From assembly GCA_003550325.1 (NCBI GenBank), contig QKWP01000138.1, positions 285,769 through 349,768 on the forward strand: DNA of 64,000 bases, written 5' to 3'. The translations under genes were made by a program, and so were the position numbers. Under the pieces are notes generated by a model. That model saw only the letters and a program-made list of their open reading frames with translations, had not been told where the DNA came from and ran no database searches. Below are positions 1 through 11,507 of this stretch, piece after piece. How positions within the stretch are numbered: position 1 is the first letter of the stretch; every line of letters starts with the position of its first letter. The stretch is from Gigaspora rosea. Taxonomy: Eukaryota > Glomeromycota > Glomeromycetes > Diversisporales > Gigasporaceae.

Positions 1-431
1 TAAACCAAACACTAAGGTTCTTATATGAGCAAGGACCAGAGTTTGGTGAGGTCGAAGAAGAAGTTCGAATTTTAAGAAAACTTCACAAGCGGGTTCGGCT
101 AAATGTTATAAATAATCTCAAACAAGCTGATCTACGTTACTATTTTCAGTAAAAAAAAAAAACGTTTTTTAAAATAACTTTCACTTTTTTTTTTATTTTG
201 TACATACGTCTTATATGTATACACTTTGTCTTGGTTTGGTAATCTGCGCATTGCGCAGTTAAATTGTATTAAATAAAAATTTTTACAAGCTTGGTCACGT
301 GGACGTATTTCTATTGGTTAGCTATATATACCGAACGTTCGGTATAGAGAGAGTAATCTTATATAACGAACTTACTCTATACCGAACAAAAAGGTCCAGA
401 ATATGCAGTCCGGTATATCCAGAGTCGACTG
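1..431 (+). mobile_element. 3' end of a Tigger/pogo (CENP-B type) DNA transposon
   Basis: The window opens inside the end of a transposase reading frame, followed by about 280 bp of non-coding sequence and a right terminal repeat that ends CCAGAGTCGACTG just before a TA dinucleotide (432-433). CAGTCGACTC-type ends with a TA target are characteristic of Tigger/pogo elements. Between stop codon and end lies a hairpin-like stretch containing ACCGAAC/GTTCGGT words (about 330-390). The same arrangement recurs at the right end of the element at 38373-39798, so both belong to one family. The left end lies outside the window. Confidence 0.75.
3..152 (+). CDS. C-terminal fragment of Tigger/CENP-B-like transposase
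   Basis: A reading frame enters from the window edge and ends at TAA 150-152, giving 49 residues. The pattern TLRFLYEQ ... EEEVRILRKLHKRV ... LKQADLRYYFQ matches the short C-terminal tail of CENP-B/Tigger/jerky transposases, where a helix with FxEQ is followed by an acidic spacer and a final KQxDLRxYF-like motif. The DNA-binding and DDE catalytic parts would lie upstream of the window. The frame is open to its stop, so nothing seen here shows whether the element is active. Recognition rests on the tail motif only. Confidence 0.6.
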   Translation, partial: NQTLRFLYEQGPEFGEVEEEVRILRKLHKRVRLNVINNLKQADLRYYFQ

Positions 432-432
432 T

Positions 433-760
433 ATTTAAAATTATCTATTAAAGCTTCTTAAAGGTTTGATAGCAAATAACTTTTGATTCAATGACCCAAT
501 TTGGATGACAACTTGCAAAATGTTTGTTTCAATAAGTCAATTCTAATAAGCCCAAAATCATTAAAATCGAATTACACGTTTCTGAGCTCGTTAAGAATTT
601 GTATTACTTTATATATTTAAGAATTGATTAAATTTAAATATCTAAGTAAAAAATCCTTAATAATCTTAGAATTTTAAAATTAAATTTGGATGAATTTGGA
701 CTTTTTAGAATTGTTTCATTGAGCCTCTCTGCAAAAAATGTAATTCAATTATAATAAATG
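433..760. repeat. Shared internal repeat module, copy 1
   Basis: Directly after the Tigger end lies a stretch beginning TTTAAAATTATCTATTAAAG that closely parallels 38990-39345 inside another TIR element. It includes AATAACTTTTGATTCAATGA, TTCTAATAAGCCCAAAATC and the inverted return at 650-720. Related modules occur in elements at 12795-13095 and 37370-38200. The boundaries of the element carrying this copy are not clear. Positions 761-1362 are plain AT-rich sequence in which I see no gene. Confidence 0.5.
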
Positions 761-1382
761 ACCCTATAGTAAACAATTAATAAATACTCATATTGTATCA
801 TATACTAATGCAATTTGAATGATTTAACTATCATTAGAATCAGAAAAGTTGGTTCTGCATAGTTTAATTATAAATTATAAAGGTTTGCTTAGTAAAAAAT
901 ATTGTTATATGCAGAAAAACTCTATTCGCATGCTATAGAAATTTACTATTAAATGCCTACAGTAATTTATTATAAAATGATTATTATTTTTTACCCTTTA
1001 TTTGCAATTTACTACTTAAGTATTTTTACTTTTGATATTATTATTTATAAATTTTTCTAATTTTGGTAAAGTAATTTAAGTAATAAAATTTTTAACACAT
1101 TCTATAAAGTTTTTTTAATTAATTTATTTTAATTCAAAAAATATCTATAAATTTAATAACCACTAAAAAAAATAATAAAGATTTTATTGTTTTATAAATT
1201 TTTTATTTTGATATAGTATATTGCTGAATAAATCTTTTTATTCTAATTGTTTCTAGATACTTTATTGTATAAATATGTTATCTTTATATATTTTTAATAG
1301 GATCTATTAGAGCTTTAAGAACAGCTATTAAAAATATATAAATTTAAATTTGAAATTAGAAGATAATAAATTTATAAACTGT

Positions 1383-2484
1383 TATACAGACAAATTCAAG
1401 AAATTGGAACATTTAAAACCTGTTTGGCAAGTTCTAAGCAGGGAGGTAAGGAAGATCCTCCTATAGTACTACAAAAGCCCTTTTAACCAGAGACTAAAAA
1501 ACTGAACAAAATATACCCTATAGCAAAAGGGGACACCAACCTGGCCGCCTGAGTTGTACCAGAGAAAAAGGACCTATATTTCAGAAGTGGGTACCAAGGA
1601 AAGGGCGTACATCAGCACATAAAGCTGAACAGACCAATCCTTCTGAGCTAACTAGTTTGGTAGTTTTGGAGGGATCAGTATAAAAGTTGGAGGTATGGAT
1701 GTGAATACTAGGGATTGAAATGAACCTTGCAAGGGCAGATAAAACTGACCGGCCAACAAGAAATGGAAGCATGGAGGCATGACGTGTCAAAGCCCAACAG
1801 AGCTCTGGGTGCACCCATATGGGAATCTTAGGATGTTAAGAGGATCTGGGACTACCAAAAATGGGTATAGCAGGTATAAGTGCATGCAGTGGTACAAAGT
1901 CAGGTTGACCAAGCCTATGATGCTATCCAACTATACCTGGGACTGGAAGCTTCAGCAAAACATGCCTGAATACTCGTCACCATAGTGGGGAGTACAGTCG
2001 TTCACATATTTCTGAATTCGAAATATTAAATCCTGGGTCCCCAAGTCACAGGAAAATTGGCTAGTTGCGGCAAAATGCAGGCTTGAGATACTTACCCAAT
2101 ATGGTAGAGGCATCTGCATAGCTTGAGATATAAACTTCCTAGAAGTATGCCAGTAAGGAACTGGGTACACCAATTTGGAAGCAGAAAGCATCTACCTGGA
2201 ATTACATACACCAAATTGGAAGTAATCATATTAGGAAATGTGGGTAAAGTGGTGGACATGTGAATACCAACTGTTGGTTGGGGAAAAGAGTTGTCAAAAA
2301 CCAGGCTAGCTATAAAAATGAGAGTATGGTAGGCTCTGGTAGGTTTAGGTTATGGATAAAATAGATCAAGTCTTGGTACTTAGTAGATAGTATAAATATT
2401 GTAAGCAATATATTGTAACAATTAATATACATCTAATAAAGTCTAGAGGCATGACCTCTCCTTAACAATAAAAAAAAAATAATA
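1383..2484 (+). mobile_element. Poly(A) retroposon with 20 bp target-site duplication
   Basis: A segment of about 1.1 kb, clearly less AT-rich than its surroundings, is bounded by a 20 bp direct repeat, ATAATAAATTTATAAACTGT, at 1363-1382 and 2485-2504. It ends in an A-rich tail after CTAATAAAGTC (2430-2440). A long target duplication plus a 3' A tail is the mark of target-primed reverse transcription (LINE, SINE or retrocopy). The small reading frames inside (1581-1814 -, 1779-1985 +, 1952-2191 -) resemble nothing I know. I see no reverse transcriptase, so it is a non-autonomous or truncated element, or a retrocopy of a host transcript. Confidence 0.6.
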
Positions 2485-2504
2485 ATAATAAATTTATAAA
2501 CTGT

Positions 2505-3076
2505 ATTTTGAAAACATTTCTAATATTGACCTATTTTTTCTATACAGAAATTTATTTGCAAATCAAATATTACTAGCAAAAAAAAATATATTTATAATAT
2601 TTCTAAATTAAATATTATATTTTATTAAATCTAGGCTTAAAGAATTAATTATATTAATAAAAAAATTCTAAATTTAAAATGTTTTTTAAATGAATTTAAT
2701 AAAGAATCTGGTTGGCCTGCAGAAAAATTAATCTAATTCTTAAAAATATTTATAACTTAAAAACAAACTTTTTATACAAGATGATTTAACATAAATTAAT
2801 AATCTAAATAACCAAAATATTATTTTAACATATTATATATTTTAATTACTACTTACTGTATATTTTATTGTCTTTAGTGCTTTTTTTAATTTTGTTAAAT
2901 TTTGAATTAAATTTTATTTTATCTAAGCAGGACTATTTTATTTAAATTAATTTTTATTAGTAAGAATGCAAAAAAAAAGAAAAATAATAATTTGTTAGTA
3001 ATTTTTTTAGGAATGCAACTTAACTTTTAGACCCAGGAAAATTGCAGGACGAACCCATGAAATTTGTGGATGAATC
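2505..3076. other. AT-rich spacer, no gene seen
   Basis: Very AT-rich sequence with homopolymer runs. No reading frame or repeat boundary could be supported. Confidence 0.5.
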
Positions 3077-3814
3077 ATTGGGGTGCGCGGTATACTATGT
3101 AAATCAAAACTATGTATGTATCATATAAAAATCTATTATCGAAGATTTTTTGTGTTAAATATTGATGTAAATAACATAATAAATTATTGAAAATATTTGA
3201 AGCAATATCAGGCCCAAATTGCTGCAAACTTAGTTGAAGTGGGCCTTTAGATGACTCTTTAATCGATACCAATGCTTCTTCAATTGATGCAGATGTCTCT
3301 TCGATTGATGCTTCAATTTATTAAGACGTGCGTTTTTTAAATGAAATCGCTGTTTATTTGACTTAGATATACCCATGTTTCTTGGATTTAATTAGATGCA
3401 CAGCATTAACGGCACATAATTCCAAAATGAAATTTTGAGAAGATTAATAGGAAGTTTCAAAGAACTAAACTATAGAACGAAATTTCATTTTAATAAAATA
3501 AAAGTTATTAATTCATTTAAAAATTCGCTCAGCAAACCAAGTAAAATATACGATTAAAATCTGTTTGAGGAAAAAAAATCTTCCGTAAGTACTTAAAAAA
3601 AAGATTCTATAACTTTATGGTCTTAATAAGAAAGAATCGATTTATATTGAAATTTCCGGTTGAAAAAAAAAATTGCAGCCGGTGCATCTAAAAAAGTGTG
3701 ACCAAGCTTTATGTTAATTTATCAATCGACAATCACCTAAAAATCTGTCATAATAGACTTTTCTATGATACCACATATAGTTTTGATTTACATAGTATAC
3801 CGCGCACCCCAATG
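3077..3814. mobile_element. TIR DNA transposon derivative (ATTGGGGTGCGCGG family)
   Basis: The ends are inverted copies of GGGGTGCGCGGTATACTATG, continuing GTAAATCAAAACTAT (left 3080-3117, right 3774-3810). The repeat is about 38 bp and may extend through the flanking ATT/AAT. The length of 738 bp is too short for a full element, but a coding remnant lies inside on the minus strand. The same terminal sequence occurs singly at 23564 and 27784 inside the duplicated gene-pair units, so the family has several members in this window. Confidence 0.75.
3200..3375 (-). pseudogene. N-terminal fragment of the element's transposase-like protein
   Basis: On the minus strand an ATG near 3375 opens a basic stretch MGISKSNKQRFHLKNARLNK, rich in Lys, His and Arg. 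Another frame then carries LQQFGPDIASNIFNNLL (to about 3160). The shift of frame between the two indicates decay. A short basic N-terminus next to a TIR fits the DNA-binding start of a transposase, but no catalytic motif is present and the superfamily cannot be named. Confidence 0.35.
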
Positions 3815-4420
3815 GATCATGAGAAAACCATCATTAAGCCACTCCAGCTCGTCGTAATCCTCATAAGAAAATAAAGAAATAATTATTAAAGTTCCGTGAT
3901 TAGACCACTCGATAATGTTAATCCATACAAGGAAATTAATTAAGAAGAGTTTTAGCCAGCCAAGATTTGAAAAAATAAGGTGATCGTCCAATTTTGGTAA
4001 AACATGTGGCTGTGTTAAAAGTCATTATTTTGATGACATGAGAAAATGATGGGAATAATGAAATTAACGTGGGAAATGAAATATCGTAAACTAAAAGTTA
4101 CAGTATAAACGATTATAATTGTACTCAACAAGTCGTTATGTGATGAAATCAATTTTTCACAATTTTTGTTGCAAATTTTGTTCTATTTATATCCTATGTA
4201 AAATTATAAAATTGGGTTGCTTCTCAATAACGAAAAAGTCATTAATTGTTCCTGTTGTACATTAAAAAATAAAACGCTATCTTATTTCTTATTATCAATA
4301 ATATCATGCAAAACAAAGAAAGCACTATCAATGATCACACTTATGCTATTAGATTACACTAGAAACTCTATGACGATTGAAATGATGTGACTCAAGAAAT
4401 AAGTTAATTATATTTAATTT
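3815..4420. other. Spacer, possible gene debris
   Basis: Moderately AT-rich. A 67-codon frame on the minus strand (3788-3991) starts within the neighbouring element's TIR and has the composition of real coding sequence (several Trp and acidic residues), but no family is recognised. Nothing else is seen. Confidence 0.25.
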
Positions 4421-4439
4421 TATGTTTTAGGTGCTATCA

Positions 4440-5136
4440 TATTATGCGATCCTTGCATTAAAATATGTATGATAAAAATTTAGAATCGCCTCTGAAAATA
4501 ATAATGAAGGTATCTAATTTTAATAGAAAATTTTACATATATGATAATCCAAAGGTCAAGCGTGCATGCCTTCCTTTCTAAATGATGTGCCAGCATTAGT
4601 AACGAAATGAAGATGAGTTAAACAAAATAATATACAAATATGCTTTCTAAATTCGAATAGTTCAAATGTAATTTTTAGATTTGATAATTCGCATGAATGG
4701 CATTTCATTTGAAAATTATGAAGAAATCCCTGAAAAAATTTCAACTCAATTTACTGATAAAAAAATTGAAAAAAAGAGTCTTACAACAAAATTTTGTCCA
4801 AATCAATTATAATGATTTGATAATGATGTTTCTCCAGCTCCTTACTATTCATATCAAAAGCTCGCGCTAAACGATTACAGACATCCATATAACTCTGCAT
4901 TTAATAACAATAATAATAGTTATGTTCAAAAGAATCCATTTGTGCAACAGAAATATCTGCAGCAACTTCTGCATCAGCTTCAGCTTCCACAGAATACCCA
5001 AATTATCAAGAAATGTTTTCTCAATTCATAAAATTCATGGAGACATCTCAAAATTCAAATCAGAAAAATAATATTCAATTGAATTACGATACGAATTTTA
5101 ATAAATTTCTCAAAAAACTTACCAAAGTAAAATAAA
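4440..5136 (+). pseudogene. Decayed Asn/Gln/Ser-rich host gene
   Basis: Several stretches in different frames read like one coding strand: FYIYDNPKVKRACLPF near 4530-4585; an ATG at 4693 followed by NGISFENYEEIPEKISTQF; then after in-frame stops PYNSAFNNNNNSYVQKNPF (about 4885-4940); and finally SASASASTEYPNYQEMFSQF (about 4975-5035), ending at TAA 5134-5136. The Asn, Gln and Ser/Ala runs and the amphipathic last segment suggest a nuclear or scaffolding protein with low-complexity linkers. I cannot assign a family. Stops and frame changes show it is no longer functional, unless some interruptions are introns. Confidence 0.4.
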
Positions 5137-5175
5137 TTTGCTTAATCGAAAGCCAGGTGTTTTCAAAATTCTATT

Positions 5176-5433
5176 AAGGCCGTTTGAAGTTGATTCTTCG
5201 GTTAACATCACTTTTCTAGAACTCTCGGGAGGGGGGGAGGAAGTGGGTAAAATGAAACGAACATATGAAACGAACATATAAAAATGACAAAGATGGGCCA
5301 ATTTCATTGGTTGATATAAATCAGTGACTGGCGTGAGTCATCAGCGTTTTGATTGGCTGTTCGTTTTCGGGGGAGGTGGGGGAGACTTCAGCTGGGGGTG
5401 ATGTTAACCGAAAAATTAACTTCAAGCGGCCTT
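5176..5433. mobile_element. MITE, AAGGCCG...CGGCCTT ends
   Basis: Inverted ends: AAGGCCGTTTGAAGTTGATT with GGTTAACATCAC on the left, and GTGATGTTAACCG with TTAACTTCAAGCGGCCTT on the right. The central part is unusually GC-rich for this window, including a G run at 5229-5239 and two inverted CCAAT-type GATTGG/CCAAT words. A half copy of its right end lies at 63155-63215. No coding capacity. Confidence 0.7.
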
Positions 5434-5559
5434 ATTGGGTGAAACTGGGACCAGAAACTCCACTATTATATCAATACGATGATAAATTATTTTTTAAGTG
5501 GTACTCTTGATAAACCAAAAATTGTCATTCCATTAAAATTTTATAAAATTACTGAAAAT

Positions 5560-7095
5560 GGTATATTTATAATTGAATTACTACCGTGTTAAACCTATTT
5601 TCTATATTTTTATTCAGAATTCATTAACTTTATTTTGATCTTGTACTACATCATTTTAGAGGACCTTAATAAGCATTCGGAGTCAAAAGTTAATGATGTA
5701 ACCAAGAGACAAATTACAAAATGGTATACCTAGACTTTTGCTCATCCTGATAATCCTACCTATAAATTTATTATCATTGACACTCCTGGGCTGAGCGATA
5801 CAAATGGAGTTAACAGGACGACAAGAATTTTCAAGAGATTATAAACACTGCAATTTCTTCCGGTTCTTTATCAGCTATAATAATTATCGCAAATGGAACT
5901 GAATCCAGAGTCACTCTATCAACCAAGAACACATTGGTTAGATTGTCAAATAACCTTCCTGATGACCTTTTGGGTAACCTTTTGCTTATTTTAACAAAAG
6001 GCACAAAAAGTGGTGCTTCTTTCTCTGAAGATGCTTTTTTAAAAAGAAATTGCAAAGTCAAAGGTTTAATCCAAAGTAAATTATTATAGTAATTTCTTTT
6101 TGAATACTATTAGAAAATTTTTTATATGTATAAACAATTTTTCTACACCGATCCTAAAGTCTGGAAAGACGATGAAGATGAACGTTTCGATGTTGAACAT
6201 CATTAGAAAAAGTCACTTAATACGATTGATAGATTATCATTATTAGAAACGATTACTGAATTATCTTTTACGTCAACTAAAGCTTTTGAAAATATGAGAG
6301 ATTACAGAAACAAATTCAAATCTGAAATTGCTAAAGTGACTTAAGACATTAGCAAATATCCAACGAGTTCAAGATTGTCTGAAGCTGCTCAGAAAGCATT
6401 AAAAAAAACTGGCGATCAAAAGAATGCTTATTCTAATTATACAAAATTCTCTCGACATAAAATTGTTAATTCTAATTATTATAGTACAGTTTGTACCCTT
6501 CGTTTAAAGATAGCGTAGTTTGTCATGATCATTGCGGACTTGGAATGGTATCAAGTTCTGGAACTGATCATTTTATTCATTGCTATTTTATGGGATTAAA
6601 CAATAAATGCACTATATGTAATTGTGGGCCTAGGAGGTAATTTTAATCTCTAATGTTTCCAGTTTTCTTTTCTTTTTGGATCATTTTAATCCTTGAACCA
6701 ATATTTTATATAGACACTATCATGCCATGGTTAAATTGATTACGGAAACTAAAACATTAAATAAAGTTCTTGAAGACATGAAAGCGCAATATGATATGGC
6801 CAATCAACAATATCAAAAATACAGAAATGATGCAACCAATAATCAATCATCACTTTCGAATCTCCAATCTGGTGCTAATGCTAAATAAGAACTCATCCAC
6901 GAACTTTGTAAAGTTTAAGTAAAATTTGTTCTCGATTTAATTTTGTCGATGAACTTCATGCAACTATTTGAGAGCATGAGATAAGATGCTAGATTAATAC
7001 AAAATGTAAATATACGAAGGAATGCCGAAGCAGGGATTCAAAGACTTGAGAAATTAGCTACAGATTTGTCATCCAAACGAGGAAGTGTGTAAGTT
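5560..7095 (+). pseudogene. Decayed P-loop GTPase with Cys/His-rich region and C-terminal coiled coil
   Basis: Pieces of one protein are readable in order. First comes a Walker-B/G3-type segment FIIIDTPGLSDT (about 5765-5800), where Asp and Gly of DxPG contact nucleotide-bound Mg. It is followed by SSGSLSAIIIIANGTESRV and LLILTK (about 5855-6000), the strand-helix-strand part of a G domain with a possible degenerate G4. Next is KFSRHKIVNSNYYSTVCT (about 6440-6500), then a Cys/His cluster CHDHCGLGMV ... HCYFMGLNNKCTICNCG (6523-6635). Last is a coiled coil beginning MVKLITETKTLNKVLEDMKA (about 6728) and running to 7090. This order fits the AIG1-like or dynamin-like GTPases with a C-rich insertion found in many fungi and protists. 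In-frame stops (for example TAG near 5739) and frame changes make it a pseudogene. The usual N-terminal P-loop was not found. Confidence 0.65.
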
Positions 7096-8498
7096 AATCA
7101 TCAGCATTAGCATTTCATTAATATTTAGAAAGCATTATGCTTAATTATATTTGATAAACACCGTATCTAGATGTTAAATGAAACAAAATTCTGAAAGTAT
7201 CATTATATATTCGATATCTATATGTGCGGGAGTGTATATTCAGTCATTTAGATAAAATATGTGTAAAGACATAAACTAGCAAATAACTGTTAAGTTGTGA
7301 AGTTACTTATCGGACCATTATTGTTAGTGTTTAATAAATGGGCCATTTTTTCGACTAGACCTACAATAGACCTACAAATTAGAACATTGAGCTTTATAGG
7401 TCCTCATTGTCACTTATTATTCTTATTAGATCAATTTCAATTCAAATTAAAGGTGCTCAACTTTAATTATAACGAAGGAATCTAAGCGAGACAAGTCAGA
7501 CAATGCTTTTTTATTTATTTTAGTGAATTGTAAACAGTTGCACCATATGAATTGTCATAAAACGACGCTTTATAAAAACTGTTCGATTGCGTAATTTGCG
7601 TAATTTAGTAAATTTACGTTAACAGTTAAATTTCAGTAAAAAAAATAATGCTAGCCGCGCTTTTGTATTATAATGTGAAATGAAAGTTGCATGAAATTTG
7701 ATTTACTGAAACTTTCACAACACAACCATTGATTGATATCCATTTTTATTTTTCATATCTGATAGAATTAATTTCTTGAAACGCAATAACTAACATTGCC
7801 ACGCGAATTATTAGAGGAACCGCAGTACCGCAAGAACGGCACGTGCCGAAATAGATATAACTGATAACAGGATACGATGCTGTTTGATAAGATAGCTGCG
7901 AGCATGCAGGTCAGCCAAAATTAAATTATTAAATTTAGACGGCCTAGTTAAATGTGACTGACTCTAAATCCAATAAGTTATTTGGTTCTAATCCGAAGCT
8001 AGTTTCGGGTAGGTTTTGTTACGAGTCCAACTTTAGTTAGGGCTAACCTATTTGTTTAATTATAGTTTTTAAGCTGGGCCCCTGTTTAATAATTCAGAGT
8101 CGGGTAGCTTGATTCTGAATCAGGATAGTCGGATTCCTAATTAGGTGGATTCCAATCTTGGTACAACGTGTATGTAATAATTTTAATAGTTCTTATTAAT
8201 GTTAAATCAGAATCAGATGACCTTGTGAAAATTTATATTATTGATATCGATTAGATAAAAATACGTAAACATGTATTACCATGGAATATAAAGTTGGATG
8301 CAAACAGATATTTGTGGATTAATTTTTCCCACCATATAACAAAGAAAATAAAGACCACAATCTCTGCGATCTTGAAATATCTTCTTATTATCGTTTATCA
8401 TTATCTTATTGGATAATAATAATTTCATTGTGTCCAAATTGGTATCTTTGATAACTTGTGTTACATCTATACGTCTGAACGAGTACAAATAAATAAAC
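7096..8498. other. Spacer, no gene seen
   Basis: No convincing reading frame; the 62-codon frame at 7297-7485 is isolated. A less AT-rich block at 7940-8165 repeats words such as GAGTC, CGGGTAG and CTAATT and may be an old TIR element, but I could not pair its ends. Confidence 0.4.
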
Positions 8499-8500
8499 TA

Positions 8501-8669
8501 CAGTCGTCTGCCCAAATAATCACAGTTGGGCGTATAGTAAATTTTTTAAAATATGCTTATAAAGGCGTTGTGCTTATATGGAGGCTTTTCTTAAATTAAA
8601 TCACCTAAACATAAATGTGATTACATATGATGTGATTGTTTAGGAGGTGATTATATGGAGGGACGACTG
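8501..8669 (+). mobile_element. Tc1/pogo-type MITE, TA target
   Basis: 169 bp between TA dinucleotides (8499-8500, 8670-8671). The ends are CAGTCGTCTGCCCAAATAAT on the left and GGTGATTATATGGAGGGACGACTG on the right, with an inner GTAATCACATxxATG palindrome. An inverted second copy follows at 8797. Confidence 0.75.
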
Positions 8670-8796
8670 TAGTAATAAGTATGTACGCACCTATTTTGTA
8701 ATTATATATAAAGGTGGGACATATGAAAGTAGATATGCAATTTGTATGACGTTAGAGTAACTTCCCTTGACCTGAGAAATGTACGTACCCTAGTTA

Positions 8797-8981
8797 CAGT
8801 CGTCCTTCCATATAGTTACCACCCATACAATTACATCATATGTAATCACATTTATGTTTAAGGCCAAAATATGAATTGAATTTATAAGAAAAAACCTCCA
8901 TATAAACACAACTCCTTTATAAGCATGTTTTTTAAAAATTTACTATGTGATCAACTGTGTGATTAAATGGGAGGATGATTG
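8797..8981 (-). mobile_element. Second copy of the same MITE, opposite orientation
   Basis: Begins CAGTCGTCCTTCCATATAGT after TA (8795-8796) and ends GGGAGGATGATTG before TA (8982-8983). Its internal sequence (CATCATATGTAATCACATTT, then CTCCATATAAACACAACTCC and AAAAATTTACTATGTGATCA) is the reverse complement of the copy at 8501-8669, with substitutions. Confidence 0.75.
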
Positions 8982-8983
8982 TA

Positions 8984-9396
8984 TATGATACCCGAATGAC
9001 TTTTCGCGTTCAGTCGTATAATCATATAGGCAAAAATTTCATGTTCGTTGCATATGTATAATTATACGTACGTACGTGAAAATTTTTATCCGATCCATTC
9101 TACAAATACAAACAGAATTAAGTTTAAAAGCGGGTAATTACAAATTTTTTCTACTGTTCCTTTTTTTGATTTTACGTATTTAGAAATACTGAACATTCAT
9201 ATGATTATAGTTGATAATTCTATTTGTATTCGTGATTGTTTAAATAATTTGCTCACTAACTACAACAAAGCGTTAGAAACGGCCAAAAACTATCGTCTGC
9301 ATTCGCCCCATAAACAATCAAATTTGATTATTTATGTAAAAAGGTTAAATAACATTTTGGATATACATGCTTGATAATTCTGTAGATCTTTGATAT
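8984..9396. other. Spacer, no gene seen
   Basis: AT-rich; contains CGTACGTACGTG (9067-9078) and nothing else I can support. Confidence 0.4.
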
Positions 9397-9404
9397 AAAT
9401 GCTC

Positions 9405-10556
9405 CAGAGTTGCGCCGAGACGAAAACTAGTGTTTTCAAAAAAAAACGAAACTCCGAAATCCGAAACCCCGAAACTATAATCCAAAACCCAAACTATAAT
9501 CCGAAATTCAAATGCAATATGGAATCTTTTTAAAATTTATTATAAAGTTTCCTCATTTTTAATGAAATAGAACCCAAAATGTAAAATTATTTTGAATAAA
9601 TTATAAAATAATTTTAATTATGTTTTTGGCAATTTTTTTCTCTACTTCGCTTCGTTCGGCCTCTTATTAAAACCGGGAAACTTTATTTTTAATATCATAT
9701 CGCCATTACAACTGCAATTGAAAAATTGCCAATGATGAACGAATCGATAAGTTTTTGATGCACGTTGATGCCGACAATTTTTTTAATTCTGTGGTAACTT
9801 ATCAATTCGATCATTAGTAGATATGTACGTATTATTACTTAATATTGCACCCAATTTTTACGTAGTAAGTAAAAAAAAAGACTGATGCTTGCAAAAACAA
9901 CCTTGATTGTCAGAACATAAACTCCTGAATAATGTCTTTCATGTTGTACTTGTAAAACATAATAATGAAAAGAACTGCATGCATGCAATATAATTGTTGG
10001 ATGCAGCCCAAATAGCGCTGGATATTAAACTTTATTGAATTCTTTAGGGAGATATATAACATACAGGTCCGTATTGGGCCGGTTTAAGCCCGACCCGACC
10101 CGGGCCCGACCCGCAAATTTACAAGTTTGGGCCTAGATTTTTAGCCCATGACCAATTTGGGCCAATACCGGGTTAGCCCAAAAGTAATGGGACGGGCTTA
10201 GACCCGGTTAGCCCGTTAAAAACTGTAGTAAATTTTAAAATCGGGCCATGTTTGGGTTCAAATTTTCAAACCTGTAATAAATTTGGGCAAGTTTCGGCCG
10301 GGCTTACAAAATCATCAGGCCCGTGACAACCCGACCCGAGCCGGCCCAATACGGACCCTAAGCATACATCAGTGTATTTGATGTATTATTGAAAGAGATA
10401 TATATAATACATCATTGCAATAAATGTATGTGGAAGTTTGGCTTAATTTTTTGTATTTCGGATGAGATTTTGGGTTTCTCGAGTTTTTGATAAGATTTCG
10501 GAAGCTATATTCCGAAACCCGTGATTTGGCACAAAATGGTTTTGACACCAACTCTA
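9405..10556. mobile_element. hAT-type non-autonomous element with perfect 8 bp target duplication
   Basis: The 8 bp sequence AAATGCTC stands directly outside both ends (9397-9404 and 10557-10564). The ends are CAGAGTTGCGCCGAGAC on the left and ACACCAACTCTA on the right. An 8 bp duplication and a YAGAGTTG-type end are typical of the hAT superfamily. Subterminal regions reiterate CCGAAA/TTTCGG words (9449-9505, 10456-10520), which in hAT elements are usually transposase binding sites. No transposase gene is present. A second hAT-like element is inserted at 10066-10360. Confidence 0.75.
10066..10360. mobile_element. hAT-like foldback MITE made of CCCGAC/GGGCC words
   Basis: Nested in the 9405-10556 element. 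The ends read GGTCCGTATTGGGCCGG on the left and CCGGCCCAATACGGACCCTA on the right. The flanking octamers AACATACA (10058-10065) and AGCATACA (10361-10368) match at 7 of 8 positions. The interior is built almost wholly from GGGCC, CCCGACCCG and GGCCCA words and is strikingly GC-rich for this genome. The 62518-62565 hairpin has similar ends (TAGGGTCTGGAATGGGCCGG). Confidence 0.7.
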
Positions 10557-11180
10557 AAATGCTCACGGTCATAGTTCATTAAATTTTAGAATTCCAAAAT
10601 TTCATTATTGGCTATAAATAATAAATCGCGACCGTCCAGCATTAGATAATATGTTAGCTTGAAATAAAACGCTTCATACTTTTCAATTCCAATTCCGAAT
10701 AGATAACATTGATCAACTTGTGATTGGTTGATCACTTAAATTGAATATCGTTATGATTGGTCATTTTGCAGATCATGCACAAACTGGCCAATCAAACTTA
10801 TAAATGATATAATATTGATTTTACACACATAAATGCCACACTACTGAATTAGAATTATCCGTAGCATTTGAGTCAAATAAAGTTTTGACAGATAGTCCGG
10901 GAACAATCAAGTAGATTAACATCATCAATCCAAAAATGAAGGACAATCGTGATTTGAAATCGCAAGCATAATACATATTAAGAAAGATAATATTAAATAA
11001 TAATTATAACAATAATAAGTAAGGTTGCATTAGTACATCACCATCTAACAAAGCAGTCATATAATCTAAATTGAGGAAGAGAAGCGAACTGATTGGAAAC
11101 AATGTGAAATTGTGAAAGCATGCATTAAACGAAATATTCATTTAATAATAATACTGAGCAAAATAAGAAAAAATTATTTA
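10557..11180. other. Spacer with clustered CCAAT-type words
   Basis: No gene seen. The words ATTGGTTGATC, GATTGGTCAT and CCAATCAAAC at 10721-10800 resemble CCAAT boxes, but no reading frame follows them. Confidence 0.35.
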
Positions 11181-11507
11181 CCGTATTCCTCTGAAATAAG
11201 TACCTGAAAGTAAGCACTCCATATAATTCATATACAGTAGGGACATATTATTATGGACACTTTTTAAAAATTTATATTGAGCTAAATAAACAAGATATAA
11301 AGCTAAAAATTGATAAAATATTATTTAAATCTTAAGCTTTTAAATAAAAAATATTATAAAATTCTATGCAGTATTTTTTAAATAATTAAGTTTAAAATTT
11401 TTTGGATTTTTCATTTGTACAATTTACTAGTAAAAATATAGTTTTAATATAAATATAAATATTAATTTTCAGTATATATAAAAGTTAATTTTTTATTAAG
11501 TAAACTA

